DNA from: Prosopocoilus inquinatus
Lineage: Eukaryota > Arthropoda > Insecta > Coleoptera > Lucanidae
Direction: 5' to 3'
NCBI GenBank assembly: GCA_036172665.1
Contig: JAYKNF010000073.1
Location: forward strand, 1-64,000
Length of the DNA stretch: 64,000 nt
Positions 1 through 12,765 of the stretch are shown one piece after another (the first letter of the stretch is position 1; the number at the start of each line of letters is the position of its first letter). The translations under genes were made by a program, and so were the position numbers. The notes below the pieces were generated by a model. It worked only from the letters and a program-made list of their open reading frames with translations. It made no database searches and was not told the DNA's origin.

Positions 1-100
1 TGTTATTTGACGTTTGGATGGACTCCAGTAAGTCTGATGTGAGATACAAAGTTTTGGGACGCAGCAGGAGCTGGAAATAGTTTTAAACGAAACAACACGT

Positions 101-249
101 ATTAGCGTTGTTCCTGTGATGTATCTAATCGATCCTTACTCATCTATCATGTTATTTGACGTTTGGATGGACTCCAGTATCTCTGATGAGAGATACAAAG
201 ATTTCGGACGCAGCAGAAGCTGGATATAGTTTTGAACGAAACAACACCT
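101..249 (+). repeat. Reference 149-bp monomer (first complete unit, D subtype)
   Basis: First complete monomer in the window, useful for phasing. By monomer position: ATTAGCG at 1-7, GTTCCTGTG at 10-18, TATCTAATCGATCC at 22-35, CATGTTATTT near 48-57, GACGTTTGG at 59-66, GGACTCCAGTA at 69-79, a subtype-specific stretch at 80-105, CGGACGCAG at 105-113, AGCTGG at 118-123 and AACGAAACAAC at 135-145. This copy carries TATCTC, GATGAGAG and the AAAGATTTCGG and GGATATAG variants that define subtype D, and it ends in CCT before the next ATTAGCG. A typical consensus has about 31 G and 28 C in 149 bp. Confidence 0.95.
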
Positions 250-696
250 ATTAGCGTTGTTCCTGTGATGTATCTAAAGGATCCTTACTTATCTAACATG
301 TTATTTGACGTTTGGATGGACTCCAGTAAGTCTGATGTGAGATACAAAGTTTTGGGACGCAGCAGAAGCTGGAAATAATTTTGAACGAAACAACACGTAT
401 TAGCGTTGTTCCTGTGTAGAATCTAATCGATCCTTACTCATCTATCATGTTATTTGGCGTTTCGATGGACTCCAGTAACTCTGATGTGAGATACGAAGTT
501 TTCGGACGCAGCAGAAGCTGGAAATAGTTTTAAACGAAACAACACGCATTAGCGTTGTTCCTGTGATGTATCTAATCGATTCTTACTTATCTATCATGTT
601 ATTTGACGTTTGGATGGACTCCAGTAACCCTGACGTGAGATACGATGTTCTCGGACGCAGCAGAAGCTGGAAATAGTTTTAAACGAAACAACACGT

Positions 697-2037
697 ATTA
701 GCGTTGTTCCTGTGTAGAATCTAATCGATCCTTACTCATCTATCATGTTATTTGGCGTTTCGATGGACTCCAGTAACTCTGATGTGAGATACGAAGTTTT
801 CGGACGCAGCAGAAGCTGGAAATAGTTTTAAACGAAACAACACGCATTAGCGATGTTCCTGTGATGTATCTAAACGATCCTTACTCATCTATTATGTTAT
901 TTGACGTTTGGACGGACTCCAGTAACTCTGATGTGAGATACAAAGTTCTCGGACGCAGCAGAAGCTGGAAATAATTTTGAACGAAACAACACGTATTAGC
1001 GTTGTTCCTGTGATGTATCTAAACGATCCTTACTTATCTAACATGTTATTTAACGTTTGGATGGACTCCAGTATGACTGATGTGAGATACAATGTTTTTG
1101 GACGCAGCAGGAGCTGGAAATAGTTTTAAACGAAACAACACGTATTAGCGTTGTTCCTGTGCTGTATCTAATCGATCCTTACTTATCTATCATGTTATTT
1201 GGCGTTTCGAAGGACTCCAGTAACTTTGATGTGAGATACAAAGTTTTTGGACGCCGCAGGAGCTGGAAATAGTTTTAAACGAAACAACACGTATTAGCGT
1301 TGTTCCTGTGATGTATCTAAACGATCCTTACTCATCTATCATGTTATTTGACGTTTGGACGGACTCCAGTAACTCTGATGTGAGATACAAAGTTCTCGGA
1401 CGCAGCAGGAGCTGGAATTAGTTTTAAACGAAACAACACGTATTAGCGTTGTTCCTGTGCTCTATCTAATCGATCCTTACTCATCTATCATGTTATTTGG
1501 CGTTTCGATGGACTCCAGTAACTTTGATGTGAGATACGAAGTTCTCGGACGCAGCTGAAGCTGGAAATAGTTTTAAATGAAACAACACGTATTAGCGTTG
1601 TTCCTGTGATGTATCTAATCGATCTTTACTCATCTATCATGTTATTTGGCGTTTCGATGGACTCCAGTAGCTCTGATGTGAGATACGACGTTTTCGGACG
1701 CAGCAGAAGCTGGAAATAGTTTTAAACGAAACAACACGCATTAGCGTTGTTCCTGTGATGTATCTAATCGATCCTTACTCATCTATCATGTTATTTGGCG
1801 TTTCGATGGACTCCAGTAACTTTGATGTGAGATACGAAGTTCTCGGACGCAGCTGAAGCTGGAAATAGTTTTAAACGAAACAACACGTATTAGCGTTGTT
1901 CCTGTGATGTATCTAATCGATCTTTACTCATCTATCATGTTATTTGGCGTTTCGATGGACTCCAGTAGCTCTGATGTGAGATACGACGTTTTCGGACGCA
2001 GCAGAAGCTGGAAATAGTTTTAAACGAAACAACACGC
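697..2037 (+). repeat. Nine-monomer block, copy 1 (copy 2 at 12,766-14,106)
   Basis: Nine monomers (1,341 bp) matching 12,766-14,106 at an offset of 12,069 bp = 81 monomers. Shared rare markers are GTGTAGAAT at 712/12,781, an ATTATG variant near 890/12,959, TATGACTGATG near 1,072, CGCCGCAGG near 1,252, GTGCTCTATC near 1,457 and CTTTACTCATC near 1,924. No difference was noticed at the markers compared. Similarity stops close to monomer boundaries on both sides. Confidence 0.85.
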
Positions 2038-2186
2038 ATTAGCGTTGTTCCTGTGATGTATCTAAACGATCCTTACTCATCTATCATGTTATTTGACGTT
2101 TGGACGGACTCCAGTAACTCTGATGTGAGATACAAAGTTCTCGGACACAGCAGAAGCTGGAAATAATTTTGAACGAAACAACACGT

Positions 2187-5100
2187 ATTAGCGTTGTTCC
2201 TGTGATGTATCTAATCGATCCTTACTCATCTATCATGTTATTTGACGTTTCGATGGACTCCAGTAACTCTGATGTGAGATACGAAGTTTTCGGACGCAGC
2301 AGAAGCTGGAATTAGTTTTAAACGAAACAACACGCATTAGCGATGTTCCTGTGATGTATCTAAACGATCCTTACTCATCTATCATGTTATTTGACGTTCG
2401 GACGGACTCCAGTAACTCTGATGTGAGATACAAAGTTCTCGGACGCAGCAGAAGCTGGAAATAATTTTGAACGAAACAACACGTATTAGCGTTGTTCCTG
2501 TGATGTATCTAAACGATCCTTACTTATCTAACATGTTATTTAACGTTTGGATGGACTCCAGTAAGTCTGATGTGAGATACAAAGTTTTTGGACGCAGCAG
2601 GAGCTGGAAATAGTTTTAAACGAAACAACACGTATTAGCGTTGTTCCTGTGATGTATCTAAACGATCCTTACTTATCTAACATGTTATTTGACGTTTGGA
2701 TGGACTCCAGTAACCCTGACGTGAGATACGATGTTCTCGGACGCAGCAGAAGCTGGAAATAGTTTCAAACGAAACAACACGCATTCGCGTTGTTCCTGTG
2801 TAGTATCTAATCGATCCTTACTCATCTATCATGTTACTTGACGTTTGGATGGGCTCCAGTAACTCTGATGAGAGATACAAAGATTTCGGACGCAGCAGAA
2901 GCTGGAAATAGTTTCGAACGAAACAACACCTATTAGTGTTGTTCCTGTGATGTATCTAAACGATCCTTACTTATCTAACATGTTATTTGACGTTTGGATG
3001 GACACCAGTATCCCTGATGTGAGATACTAAGTTCTCGGACGCAGCAGAAGCTGGAAATAGTTTTAAACGAAACAACACGTATTAGCGTTGTTCCTGTGAT
3101 GTATCTAATCGATCCTTACTCATCTATCATGTTATTTGACGTTTGGACGGACTCCAGTAACTCTGATGAGAGATTCAAAGTTCTCGGACGCAGTAGAAGC
3201 TGGAAATAGTTTTAAACGAAACAACACGTATTAGCGTTGTTCCTGTGCTGTATCTAATCGATCCTTACTCATATATCATGTTACTTGGCGTTTCGATGGA
3301 CTCCAGTAGCTCTGATGTGAGATACGACGTTTTCGGACGCAGCAGAAGCTGGAAATAGTTTTAAACGAAACAACACGTATTAGCGTTGTTCCTGTGATGT
3401 ATCTAATCGATCCTTACTCATCTATCATGTTATTTGACGTTTGGACGGACTCCAGTAACTCTGATGAGAGATTCAAAGTTCTCGGACGCAGCTGAAGCTG
3501 GAAATAGTTTTAAATGAAACAACACGTATTAGCGTTGTTCCTGTGATGTATCTAATCGACCCTTACTCATCTATCATGTTATTTGTCGTTTCGATGGACT
3601 CCAGTAGCTTTGATGTGAGATACGACGTTTTCGGACGCAGCAGAAGCTGGAAATAGTTTTAAACGAAACAACACGCATTAGCGTTGTTCCTGTGATGTAT
3701 CTAATCGATCTTTACTCATCTATCATGTTATTTGACGTTTGGACAGACTCCAGTAACTCTGATGTGAGATACGACGTTTTCGGACGCAGCAGTAGCTGGA
3801 AATAGTTTTAAACGAAACAACACGCATTAGCGTTGTTCCTGTGATGTATCTAATCGATCCTTACTTATCTATCATGTTATTTGACGTTAGGATGGACTCC
3901 AGTAACCCTGACGTGAGATACGATGTTCTCGGACGCAGCAGAAGCTGGAAATAGTTTTAAACGAAACAACACGCATTAGCGTTGTTCCTGTGTAGTATCT
4001 AATCGATCCTTACTCATCTATCATGTTATTTGGCGTTTCGATGGACTTCAGTAACTCTGATGTGATATACGACTTTTTCGGACGCAGCAGCAGCTGGAAA
4101 TAATTTTAAACGAAACAACACATATTAGCGTTATTCCTGTGATGTACATAATCGATCCTTACTCATCTATCATGTTATTTGACGTTTGGACGGACTCCAG
4201 TAACTCTGATGTGAGATACAAAGTTATCGGACGCAGCAGAAGCTGGAAATAGTTTTGAACGAAACAACACGTATTAGCGTTGTTCCTGTGCTGTATCTAA
4301 TCGATCCTTACTTATCTAACATGTTATTTGACGTTTGGATGGACTCCAGTAAGTCTGATGTGAGATACAAAGTTTTTGGACGCAGCAGGAGCTGGAAATA
4401 GTTTTAAACGAAACAACACGTATTAGCGTTGTTCCTGTGCTGTATCTAATCGATCCTTACTCATATATCATGTTATTTGGCGTTTCGATGGACTCCAGTA
4501 GCTCTGATGTGAGATACGACGTTTTCGGACGCAGCAGAAGCTGGAAATAGTTTTAAACGAAACAACACGCATTAGCGTTGTTCCTGTGATGTATCTAATC
4601 GATCCTTACTTATCTATCATGTTATTTGACGTTTGGATGGACTCCAGTAAACCTGACGTGAGATACGATGTTCTCGGACGCAGCATAAGCTGGAAATAGT
4701 TTTAAACGAAACAACACGCATTAGCGTTGTTCCTGTGATGTATCTAATCGATCCTTACTTATCTATCATGTTATTTGACGTTTGGATGGACTCCAGTAAC
4801 CCTGACGTGAGATACGAAGTTCTCGGACGCAGCAGAAGCTGGAAATAGTTTTAAACGAAACAACACGTATTAGCGTTGTTCCTGTGATGTATCTAATCGA
4901 TCCTTACTCATCTATCATGTTATTTGACGTTTGGATGGACTCCAGTAACTCTGATGAGAGATACAAAGATTTCGGACGCAGCAGAAGCTGGATATAGTTT
5001 TGAACGAAACAACACCTATTAGCGTTGTTCCTGTGATGTATCTAAACGATCCTTACTTATCTAACATGTTATTTGACGTTTGGATGGACTCCAGTAAGTC

Positions 5101-5966
5101 TGATGTGAGATACAAAGTTTTGGGACGCAGAAGGAGCTGGAAATAGTTTTAAACGAAACAACACGTATTAGCGTTGTTCCTGTGCTGTATCTAATCGATC
5201 CTTACTTATCTATCATGTTACTTGACGTTTCGATGGACTCCAGTAACTCTGATGTGAGATACGAAGTTTTCGGACGCAGCAGAAGCTGGAAATAGTTTTA
5301 AACGATACAACACGTATTAGCGTTGTTCCTGTAATGTATCTAATCGATCCTTACTCATCTATCATGTTATTTGACGTTTGGACGGACTCCAGTAACTCTG
5401 ATGAGATATTCAAAGTTCTCGGACGCAGTAGAAGCTGGAAATAGTTTTTAACGAAACAACACGTATTAGCGTTGTTCCTGTGATGTATCTAAACGATCCT
5501 TACTTATCTAACATGTTATTTGACGTTTGGATGGACTCCAGTAAGTCTGATGTGAGATACAAAGTTTTTGGACGCAGCAGGAGCTGGAAATAGTTTTAAA
5601 CGAAACAACACGTATTAGCGTTGTTCCTGTGATGTATCTAAACGATCCTTACTCATCTATCATGTTATTTGACGTTTGGACAGACTCCAGTAACTCTGAT
5701 GTGAGATACAAAGTACTCGGACGCAGCAGGAGCTGGAAATAGTTTTAAACGAAACAACACGTATTAGCGTTGTTCCTGTGCTGTATCTAATCGATCCTTA
5801 CTCATCTATCATGTTACTTGGCGTTTCGATGGACTCCAGTAGCTCTTATGTGAGATACGACGTTTTCGGACGCAGCAGAAGCTGGAAATAGTTTTAAACG
5901 AAACAACACGCATTAGCGTTGTTCCTGTGATGTATCTAATCGATCCTTACTCATTTATCATGTTAT
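2187..5966 (+). repeat. HOR-A-related block C0 (diverged, two monomers longer than the central copies)
   Basis: The monomer order here follows the central HOR-A unit, compared with 16,640-20,122. Shared landmarks in order are GGAATTAG, GTTCGGACGG (2,396), GCATTCGCG (2,781), GATACTAAG, TCGACCC, GACTTCAG with TGATATACG, CGCAGAAGG (5,128), GAGATATTC and the GTAGCTCTTATG variant. C0 spans 25.4 monomers where HOR-A has 23.4. The extra monomers are near 2,485 (a K unit with TTAACG) and at 4,571-4,719 (TAAACCTGACG, GCATAAGC). The second extra unit is also present near 38,150 and 43,510, so HOR-A probably lost it. Scattered substitutions separate C0 from C1 to C5, so C0 is older or less homogenised. 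Confidence 0.8.
4571..4719 (+). repeat. Monomer with TAAACCTGACG and GCATAAGC, absent from HOR-A copies C1-C5
   Basis: P-like monomer with a private TAAACCTG (4,651) and GCATAAGC. The same unit recurs at about 38,176 and 43,540. It is missing at the homologous site of the central HOR-A copies (near 18,900), where R is followed directly by the TAACCCTG unit. Confidence 0.8.
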
Positions 5967-6358
5967 TTGGCGTTTCGATGGACTCCAGTAACTTTGATGT
6001 GAGATACGAAGTTCTCGGACGCAGCTGAAGCTGGAAATAGTTTCAAACGAAACAACAGGTATTAGCGTTGTTCCTGTGCTGTATCTAATCGATCCTTACT
6101 TATCTATCATGTTATTTGACGTTTCGATGGACTCCAGTAACTCTGATGTGAGATACGAAGTTTTCGGACGCAGCAGAAACTGGAAATAGTTTTAAACGAA
6201 ACAACACGCATTAGCGATGTTCCTGTGATGTATCTAAACGATACTTACTCATCTATCATGTTATTTGACGTTTGGACGGACTCCAGTAACTCTGATGTGA
6301 GATACAAAGTTCTCGGACGCAGCAGAAGCTGGAAATAATTTTGAACGAAACAACACGT
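5912..6358 (+). repeat. Three-monomer segment of which HOR-A retains only a fused single monomer
   Basis: Monomers at 5,912 (TCATTTATC, then T-type GGCG...TAACTTTG, tail AACAGGT), 6,061 (TTTCGATGG...TAACTC) and 6,210 (GGACGG...AAATAATT). Near-identical versions are at 10,382 and, modified, at 41,076. In HOR-A the head of the first is joined to the tail of the third, which removes two monomers. Confidence 0.75.
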
Positions 6359-6656
6359 ATTAGCGTTGTTCCTGTGATGTATCTAATCGATCCTTACTTA
6401 TCTATCATGTTATTTGACGTTTCGATGGACTCCAGTAACTCTGATGTGAGATACGACGTTTTCGGACGCAGCAGAAGCTGGAAATAGTTTTAAACGAAAC
6501 AACACGTATTAGCGTTGTTCCTGTGATGTATCTAATCGATCCTTACTTATCTATCATGTTATTTGACGTTTCGATGGACTCCAGTAACTCTGATGTGAGA
6601 TACGACGTTTTCGGACGCAGCAGAAGCTGGAAATAGTTTTAAACGAAACAACACGT
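6359..6656 (+). repeat. Two adjacent identical monomers
   Basis: The units 6,359-6,507 and 6,508-6,656 read identically base by base (TTACTTATC, GACGTTTCGATGG, TAACTC, ACGACGTTTTCGG). Adjacent identical units are uncommon here, where neighbours usually differ at many sites. This indicates a recent single-unit duplication. Confidence 0.85.
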
Positions 6657-7239
6657 ATTAGCGTTGTTCCTGTGATGTATCTAATCGATCCTTACTCATC
6701 TATCATGTTATTTGACGTTTGGACGGACTCCAGTAACTCTGATGAGAGATTCAAAGTTATCGGACGCAGTTGAAGCTGGAAATAGTTTTAAACGAAACAA
6801 CACGTATTAGCGTTGTTCCTGTGATGTATCTAATCGATCCTTACTCATATATCATGTTACTTGGCGTTTCGATGGACTCCAGTAGCTCTGATGTGAGATA
6901 CAAAGATTTCGGACGCAGCAGAAGCTGGATATAGTTTTCAACGAAACAACACCTATTAGCGTTGTTCCTGTGATGTATCTAAAGGATCCTTATTTATCTA
7001 ACATGTTATTTGACATTTGGATGGACTCCAGTAAGTCTGATGTGAGATACAAAGTTTTGGGACGCAGCAGGAGCTGGAAATAGTTTTAGACGAAACAACA
7101 CGTATTAGCGTTGTTCCTGTGCTGTATCTAATCGATCCTTACTCATATATCATGTTACTTGGCGTTTCGATGGACTCCAGTAACTTTGACGTGAGATACG
7201 AAGTTCTCGGACGCAGCTGAAGCTGGAAATAGTTTTAAA

Positions 7240-7450
7240 TGAAACAACACGTATTAGCGTTGTTCCTGTGATGTATCTAAACGATCATTACTTATCTAAC
7301 ATGTTATTTAACGTTTGGATGGACTCCAGTAAGTCTGATGTGAGATACAAAGTTTTTGGACGCAGCAGGAGCTGGAAATAGTTTTAAACGAAACAACACG
7401 TATTAGCGTTGTTCCTGTGCTGTATCTAGTCGATCCTTACATATCTATCA
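7240..7450 (+). repeat. T-K block repeated 31 monomers downstream (11,860-12,070)
   Basis: ACGATCATTA at 7,281 and 11,900 (4,619 bp = 31 monomers), preceded in both by a TTTGACG, CAGCTGAAG unit ending AAATGAAAC and followed by a unit with TTACATATC. The preceding monomer in the left copy is an R-head/T-tail hybrid, so the blocks diverge upstream. Confidence 0.7.
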
Positions 7451-9189
7451 TGTTATTTGACGTTTCGATGGACTCCAGTAACTCTGATGTGAGATACGAC
7501 GTTTTCGGACGCAGCAGAAGCTGGAAATAGTTTTAAACGAAACAACACGTATTAGCGTTGTTCCTGTGATGCATCTAATCGATCCTTACTTATCTATCAT
7601 GTTATTTGACGTTTGGATGGACTCCAGTAACCCTGACGTGAGATACGAAGTTCTCGGACGCAGCAGAAGCTGGAAATAGTTTTAAACGAAACAACACGTA
7701 TTAGCGTTGTTCCTGTGATGTATCTAATCGATCCTTACTCATCTATCATGTTATTTGACGTTTGGATGGACTCCAGTATCTCTGATGAGAGATACAAAGA
7801 TTTCGGACGCAGCAGAAGCTGGATATAGTTTTCAACGAAACAACACCTATTAGCGTTGTTCCTGTGATGTATCTAAAGGATCCTTATTTATCTAACATGT
7901 TATTTGACATTTGGATGGACTCCAGTAAGTCTGATGTGAGATACAAAGTTTTGGGACGCAGCAGGAGCTGGAAATAGTTTTAGACGAAACAACACGTATT
8001 AGCGTTGTTCCTGTGCTGTATCTAATCGATCCTTACTCATATATCATGTTACTTGGCGTTTCGATGGACTCCAGTAGCTCTGATGTGAGATACGACGTTT
8101 TCGGACGCAGCAGAAGCTGGAAATAGTTTTAAACGAAACAACACGTATTAGCGTTGTTCCTGTGATGTATCTAATCGATCCTTACTCATCTATCATGTTA
8201 GTTGACGTTTGGACGGACTCCAGTAACTTTGATGAGAGATTCAAAGTTCTCGGACGCAGTAGAAGCTGGAAATAGTTTTGAACGAAACAACACGTATTAG
8301 CGTTGTTCCTGTGATGTATCTAAACGATCCTTACTTATCTAACATGTTATTTGACGTTTGGATGGACTCCAGTAAGTCTGATGTGAGATACAGGGTTTTT
8401 GGACGCAGCAGGAGCTGGAAATAGTTTTAAACGAAACAACACCTATTAGCGTTGTTCCTGTGATGTATCTAAACGATCCTTACTCATCTATCATGTTATT
8501 TGACGTTTGGACAGACTCCAGTAACTCTGATGTGAGATTCAAAGTTCTCGGACGCAGTAGAAGCTGGAAATAGTTTTAAACGAAACAACACGTATTAGCG
8601 TTGTTCCTGTGCTGTATCTAATCGATCCTTACTCATATATCATGTTACTTGGCGTTTCGATGGACTCCAGTAGCTCTGATGTGAGATACGACGTTTTCGG
8701 ACGCAGCAGAAGCTGGAAATAGTTTTAAACGATACAACACGTATTAGCGCTGTTCCTGTGATGTATCTAACCGATCCTTACTCATCTATCATGTTAATTG
8801 ACGTTTGGACGGACTCCAGTAACTCTGATGAGAGATTCAAAGTTCTCGGACGCAGTAGAAGCTGGAAATAGTTTTGAACGAAACAACACGTATTAGCGTT
8901 GTTCCTGTGATGTATCTAAACGATCCTTACTTATCTATCATGTTATTTGACGTTTCGATGGACTCCAGTAACTCTGATGTGAGATACGACGTTTTCTGAC
9001 GCAGCAGAAGCTGGAAATAGTTTTAAACGAAACAACACGTATTAGCGTTGTTCCTGTGATGTATCTAATCGATCCTTACTTATCTATCATGTTATTTGAC
9101 GTTTGGATGGACTCCAGTAACCCTGACGTGAGATACGAAGTTCTCGGACGCAGCAGAAGCTGGAAATAGTTTTAAACGAAACAACACGT

Positions 9190-9785
9190 ATTAGCGTTTT
9201 TCCTGTGATGTATCTAATCGATCCTTACTCATCTATCATGTTATTTGACGTTTGGACGGACTCCAGTAACTCTGATGAGAGATACAAAGATTTCGGACGC
9301 AGCAGAAGCTGGATATAGTTTTGAACGAAACAACACCTATTAGCGTTGTTCCTGTGATGTATCTAAAGGATCCTTACTTATCTAACATGTTATTTGACGT
9401 TTGGATGGACTCCAGTAAGTCTGATGTGAGATACAAAGTTTTGGGACGCAGCAGGAGCTGGAAATAGTTTTAAACGAAACAACACGTATTAGCGTTGTTC
9501 CTGTGATGTATCTAATCGATCCTTACTCATCTATCATGTTATTTGACGTTTGGATGGACTCCAGTATCTCTGATGAGAGATACAAAGATTTCGGACGCAG
9601 CAGAAGCTGGATATAGTTTTGAACGAAACAACACCTATTAGCGTTGTTCCTGTGATGTATCTAAAGGATCCTTACTTATCTAACATGTTATTTGACGTTT
9701 GGATGGACTCCAGTAAGTCTGATGTGAGATACAAAGTTTTGGGACGCAGCAGGAGCTGGAAATAGTTTTAAACGAAACAACACGT
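9190..9785 (+). repeat. Two-monomer (D-K) tandem duplication with a hybrid first unit
   Basis: Four monomers in the order D-K-D-K (9,190, 9,339, 9,488, 9,637), both K units with AAAGGATCC. The first D is a hybrid: its head carries the AGCGTTTTTCC variant and GGACGG seen again in the E-type monomer at 9,786, and its tail is D. This fits unequal exchange between an E and a D monomer. Confidence 0.75.
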
Positions 9786-10840
9786 ATTAGCGTTTTTCCT
9801 GTGATGTATCTAATCGATCCTTACTCATCTATCATGTTAATTGACGTTTGGACGGACTCCAGTAACTCTGATGAGAGATTCAAAGTTCTCGGACGCAGTA
9901 GAAGCTGGAAATAGTTTTGAACGAAACAACACGTATTAGCGTTGTTCCTGTGATGTATCTAAACGATCCTTACTTATCTAACATGTTATTTGACGTTTTT
10001 ATGGAATCCAGTAAGTCTGATGTGAGATACAAAGTTTTTGGACGCAGCAGGAGCTGGAAATAGTTTTAAACGATACAACACGTATTAGCGTTGTTCCTGT
10101 GATGTATCTAAACGATCCTTACTCATCTATCATGTTATTTGACGCTTGGACAGACTCCAGTAACTCTGATGTGAGATACAAAGTACTCGGACGCAGCAGG
10201 AGCTGGAAATAGTTTTAAACGAAACAACACGTATTAGCGTTGTTCCTGTGCTGTATCTAATCGATCCTTACTCATCTATCATGTTACTTGGCGTTTCGAT
10301 GGACTCCAGTAGCTCTTATGTGAGATACGACGTTTTCGGACGCAGCAGAAGCTGGAAATAATTTTAAACGAAACAACACGCATTAGCGTTGTTCCTGTGA
10401 TGTATCTAATCGATCCTTACTCATTTATCATGTTATTTGGCGTTTCGATGGACTCCAGTAACTTTGATGTGAGACACGAAGTTCTCGGACGCAGCTGAAG
10501 CTGGAAATAGTTTCAAACGAAACAACAGGTATTAGCGTTGTTCCTGTGCTGTATCTAATTGATCCTTACTTATCTATCATGTTATTTGACGTTTCGATGG
10601 ACTCCAGTAACTCTGATGTGAGATACGAAGTTTTCGGACGCAGCAGAAACTGGAAATAGTTTTAAACGAAACAACTCGCATTAGCGATGTTCCTGTGATG
10701 TATCTAAACGATCCTTACTCATCTATCATGTTATTTGACGTTTGGACGGACTCCAGTAACTCTGATGTGAGATACAAAGTTCTCGGACGCAGCAGAAGCT
10801 GGAAATAATTTTGAACGAAACAACACGTATTAGCGTTGTT
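9786..10840 (+). repeat. Block repeated from 5,316-6,370 at a spacing of 30 monomers
   Basis: The rare AAGTACTCGG variant is at 5,711 and 10,181 (4,470 bp = 30 monomers). It is followed in both by GTAGCTCTTATG, TCATTTATC, CAGCTGAAG, AACAGGT and a CAGAAACTGG unit. The copies separate after about 10,829, where this one continues with a K monomer carrying TTAACG. Confidence 0.75.
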
Positions 10841-12765
10841 CCTGTGATGTATCTAAACGATCCTTACTTATCTAACATGTTATTTAACGTTTGGATGGAC
10901 TCCAGTAAGTCTGATGTGAGATACAAAGTTTTTGGACGCAGCAGGAGCTGGAAATAGTTTTAAACGAAACAACACGTATTAGCGTTGTTCCTGTGCTGTA
11001 TCTAATCGATCCTTACTTATCTATCATGTTATTTGACGTTTCGATGGACTCCAGTAACTCTGATGTGAGATACGACGTTTTCGGACGCAGCAGAAGCTGG
11101 AAATAGTTTTAAACGAAACAACACGTATTAGCGTTGTTCCTGTGATGTATCTAATCGATCCTTACTCATCTATCATGTTATTTGACGTTTGGATGGACTC
11201 CAGTAACTCTGATGAGAGATACAAAGATTTCGGACGCAGCAGAAGCTGGAAATAGTTTTGAACGAAACAACACCTATTAGCGTTGTTCCTGTGATGTATC
11301 TAAACGATCCTTACTTATCTAACATGTTATTTGACGTTTGGATGGACACCAGTAACCCTGATGTGAGATACGAAGTTCTCGGACGCAGCAGAAGCTGGAA
11401 ACAGTTTTAAACGAAACAACACGTATTAGCGTTGTTCCTGTGATGTATCTAATCGATCCTTACTCATCTATCATGTTATTTGACGTCTGGACGGACTCCA
11501 GTAACTCTGATGAGAGATTCAAAGTTCTCGGACGCAGTTGAAGCTGGAAATAGTTTTAAACGAAACAACACGTATTAGCGTTGTTCCTGTGATGTATCTA
11601 ATCGATCCTTACTCATATATCATGTTACTTGGCGTTTCGATGGACTCCAGTAGCTCTGATGTGAGATACGACGTTTTCGGACGCAGCAGAAGCTGGAAAT
11701 AGTTTTAAACGAAACAACACGCATTAGCGTTGTTCCTGTGATGTATCTAATCGATCCTTACTCATCTATCATGTTATTTGGCGTTTCGATGGACTCCAGT
11801 AACTTTGACGTGAGATACGAAGTTCTCGGACGCAGCTGAAGCTGGAAATAGTTTTAAATGAAACAACACGTATTAGCGTTGTTCCTGTGATGTATCTAAA
11901 CGATCATTACTTATCTAACATGTTATTTAACGTTTGGATGGACTCCAGTAAGTCTGATGTGAGATACAAAGTTTTTGGACGCAGCAGGAGCTGGAAATAG
12001 TTTTAAACGAAACAACACGTATTAGCGTTGTTCCTGTGCTGTATCTAATCGATCCTTACATATCAATCATGTTATTTGACGTTTCGATGGACTCCAGTAG
12101 CTCTGATGTGAGATACGACGTTTTCGGACGCAGCAGAAGCTGGAAATAGTTTTAAACGAAACAACACGCATTAGCGTTGTTCCTGTGATGTATCTAATCG
12201 ATCCTTACTCATCTATCATGTTATTTGACGTTTGGACGGACTCCAGTAACTCTGATGAGAGATACAAAGTTCTCGGACGCAGTAGAAGCTGGAAATAGTT
12301 TTGAACGAAACAACACGTATTAGCGTTGTTCCTGTGATGTATCTAAACGATCCTTACTTATCTAACATGTTATTTGACGTTTGGATGGACTCCAGTAAGT
12401 CTGATGTGAGATACAAAGTTTTTGGACGCAGCAGGAGCTGGAAATAGTTTTAAACGAAACAACACGTATTAGCGTTGTTCCTGTGCTGTATCTAATCGAT
12501 CCTAACTCATATATCATGTTATTTGGCGTTTCGATGGACTCCAGTAGCTCTGATGTGAGATACGACGTTTTCGGACGCAGCAGAAGCTGGAAATAGTTTT
12601 AAACGAAACAACACGCATTAGCGTTGTTCCTGTGATGTATCTAATCGATCCTTACTCATCTATCATGTTATTTGACGTTTGGACGGACTCCAGTAACTCT
12701 GATGAGAGATACAAAGTTCTCGGACGCAGCAGAAGCTGGAAATAGTTTTAAACGAAACAACACGT

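Noticed and set aside
101..249. Protein-like reading of the monomer (about 36 codons after an ATG at position 19)
   Set aside because: A short frame can be read in many units, but the ATG is often CTG or lost, unit length is not a multiple of 3, and substitutions show no third-position bias that I could see. No coding constraint is apparent.
101..249. Shorter internal subrepeat (half-monomer) structure
   Set aside because: Short similarities such as GATGTATC and GATGTGAGATAC or GACG and AACG do not extend into a consistent half-unit alignment.
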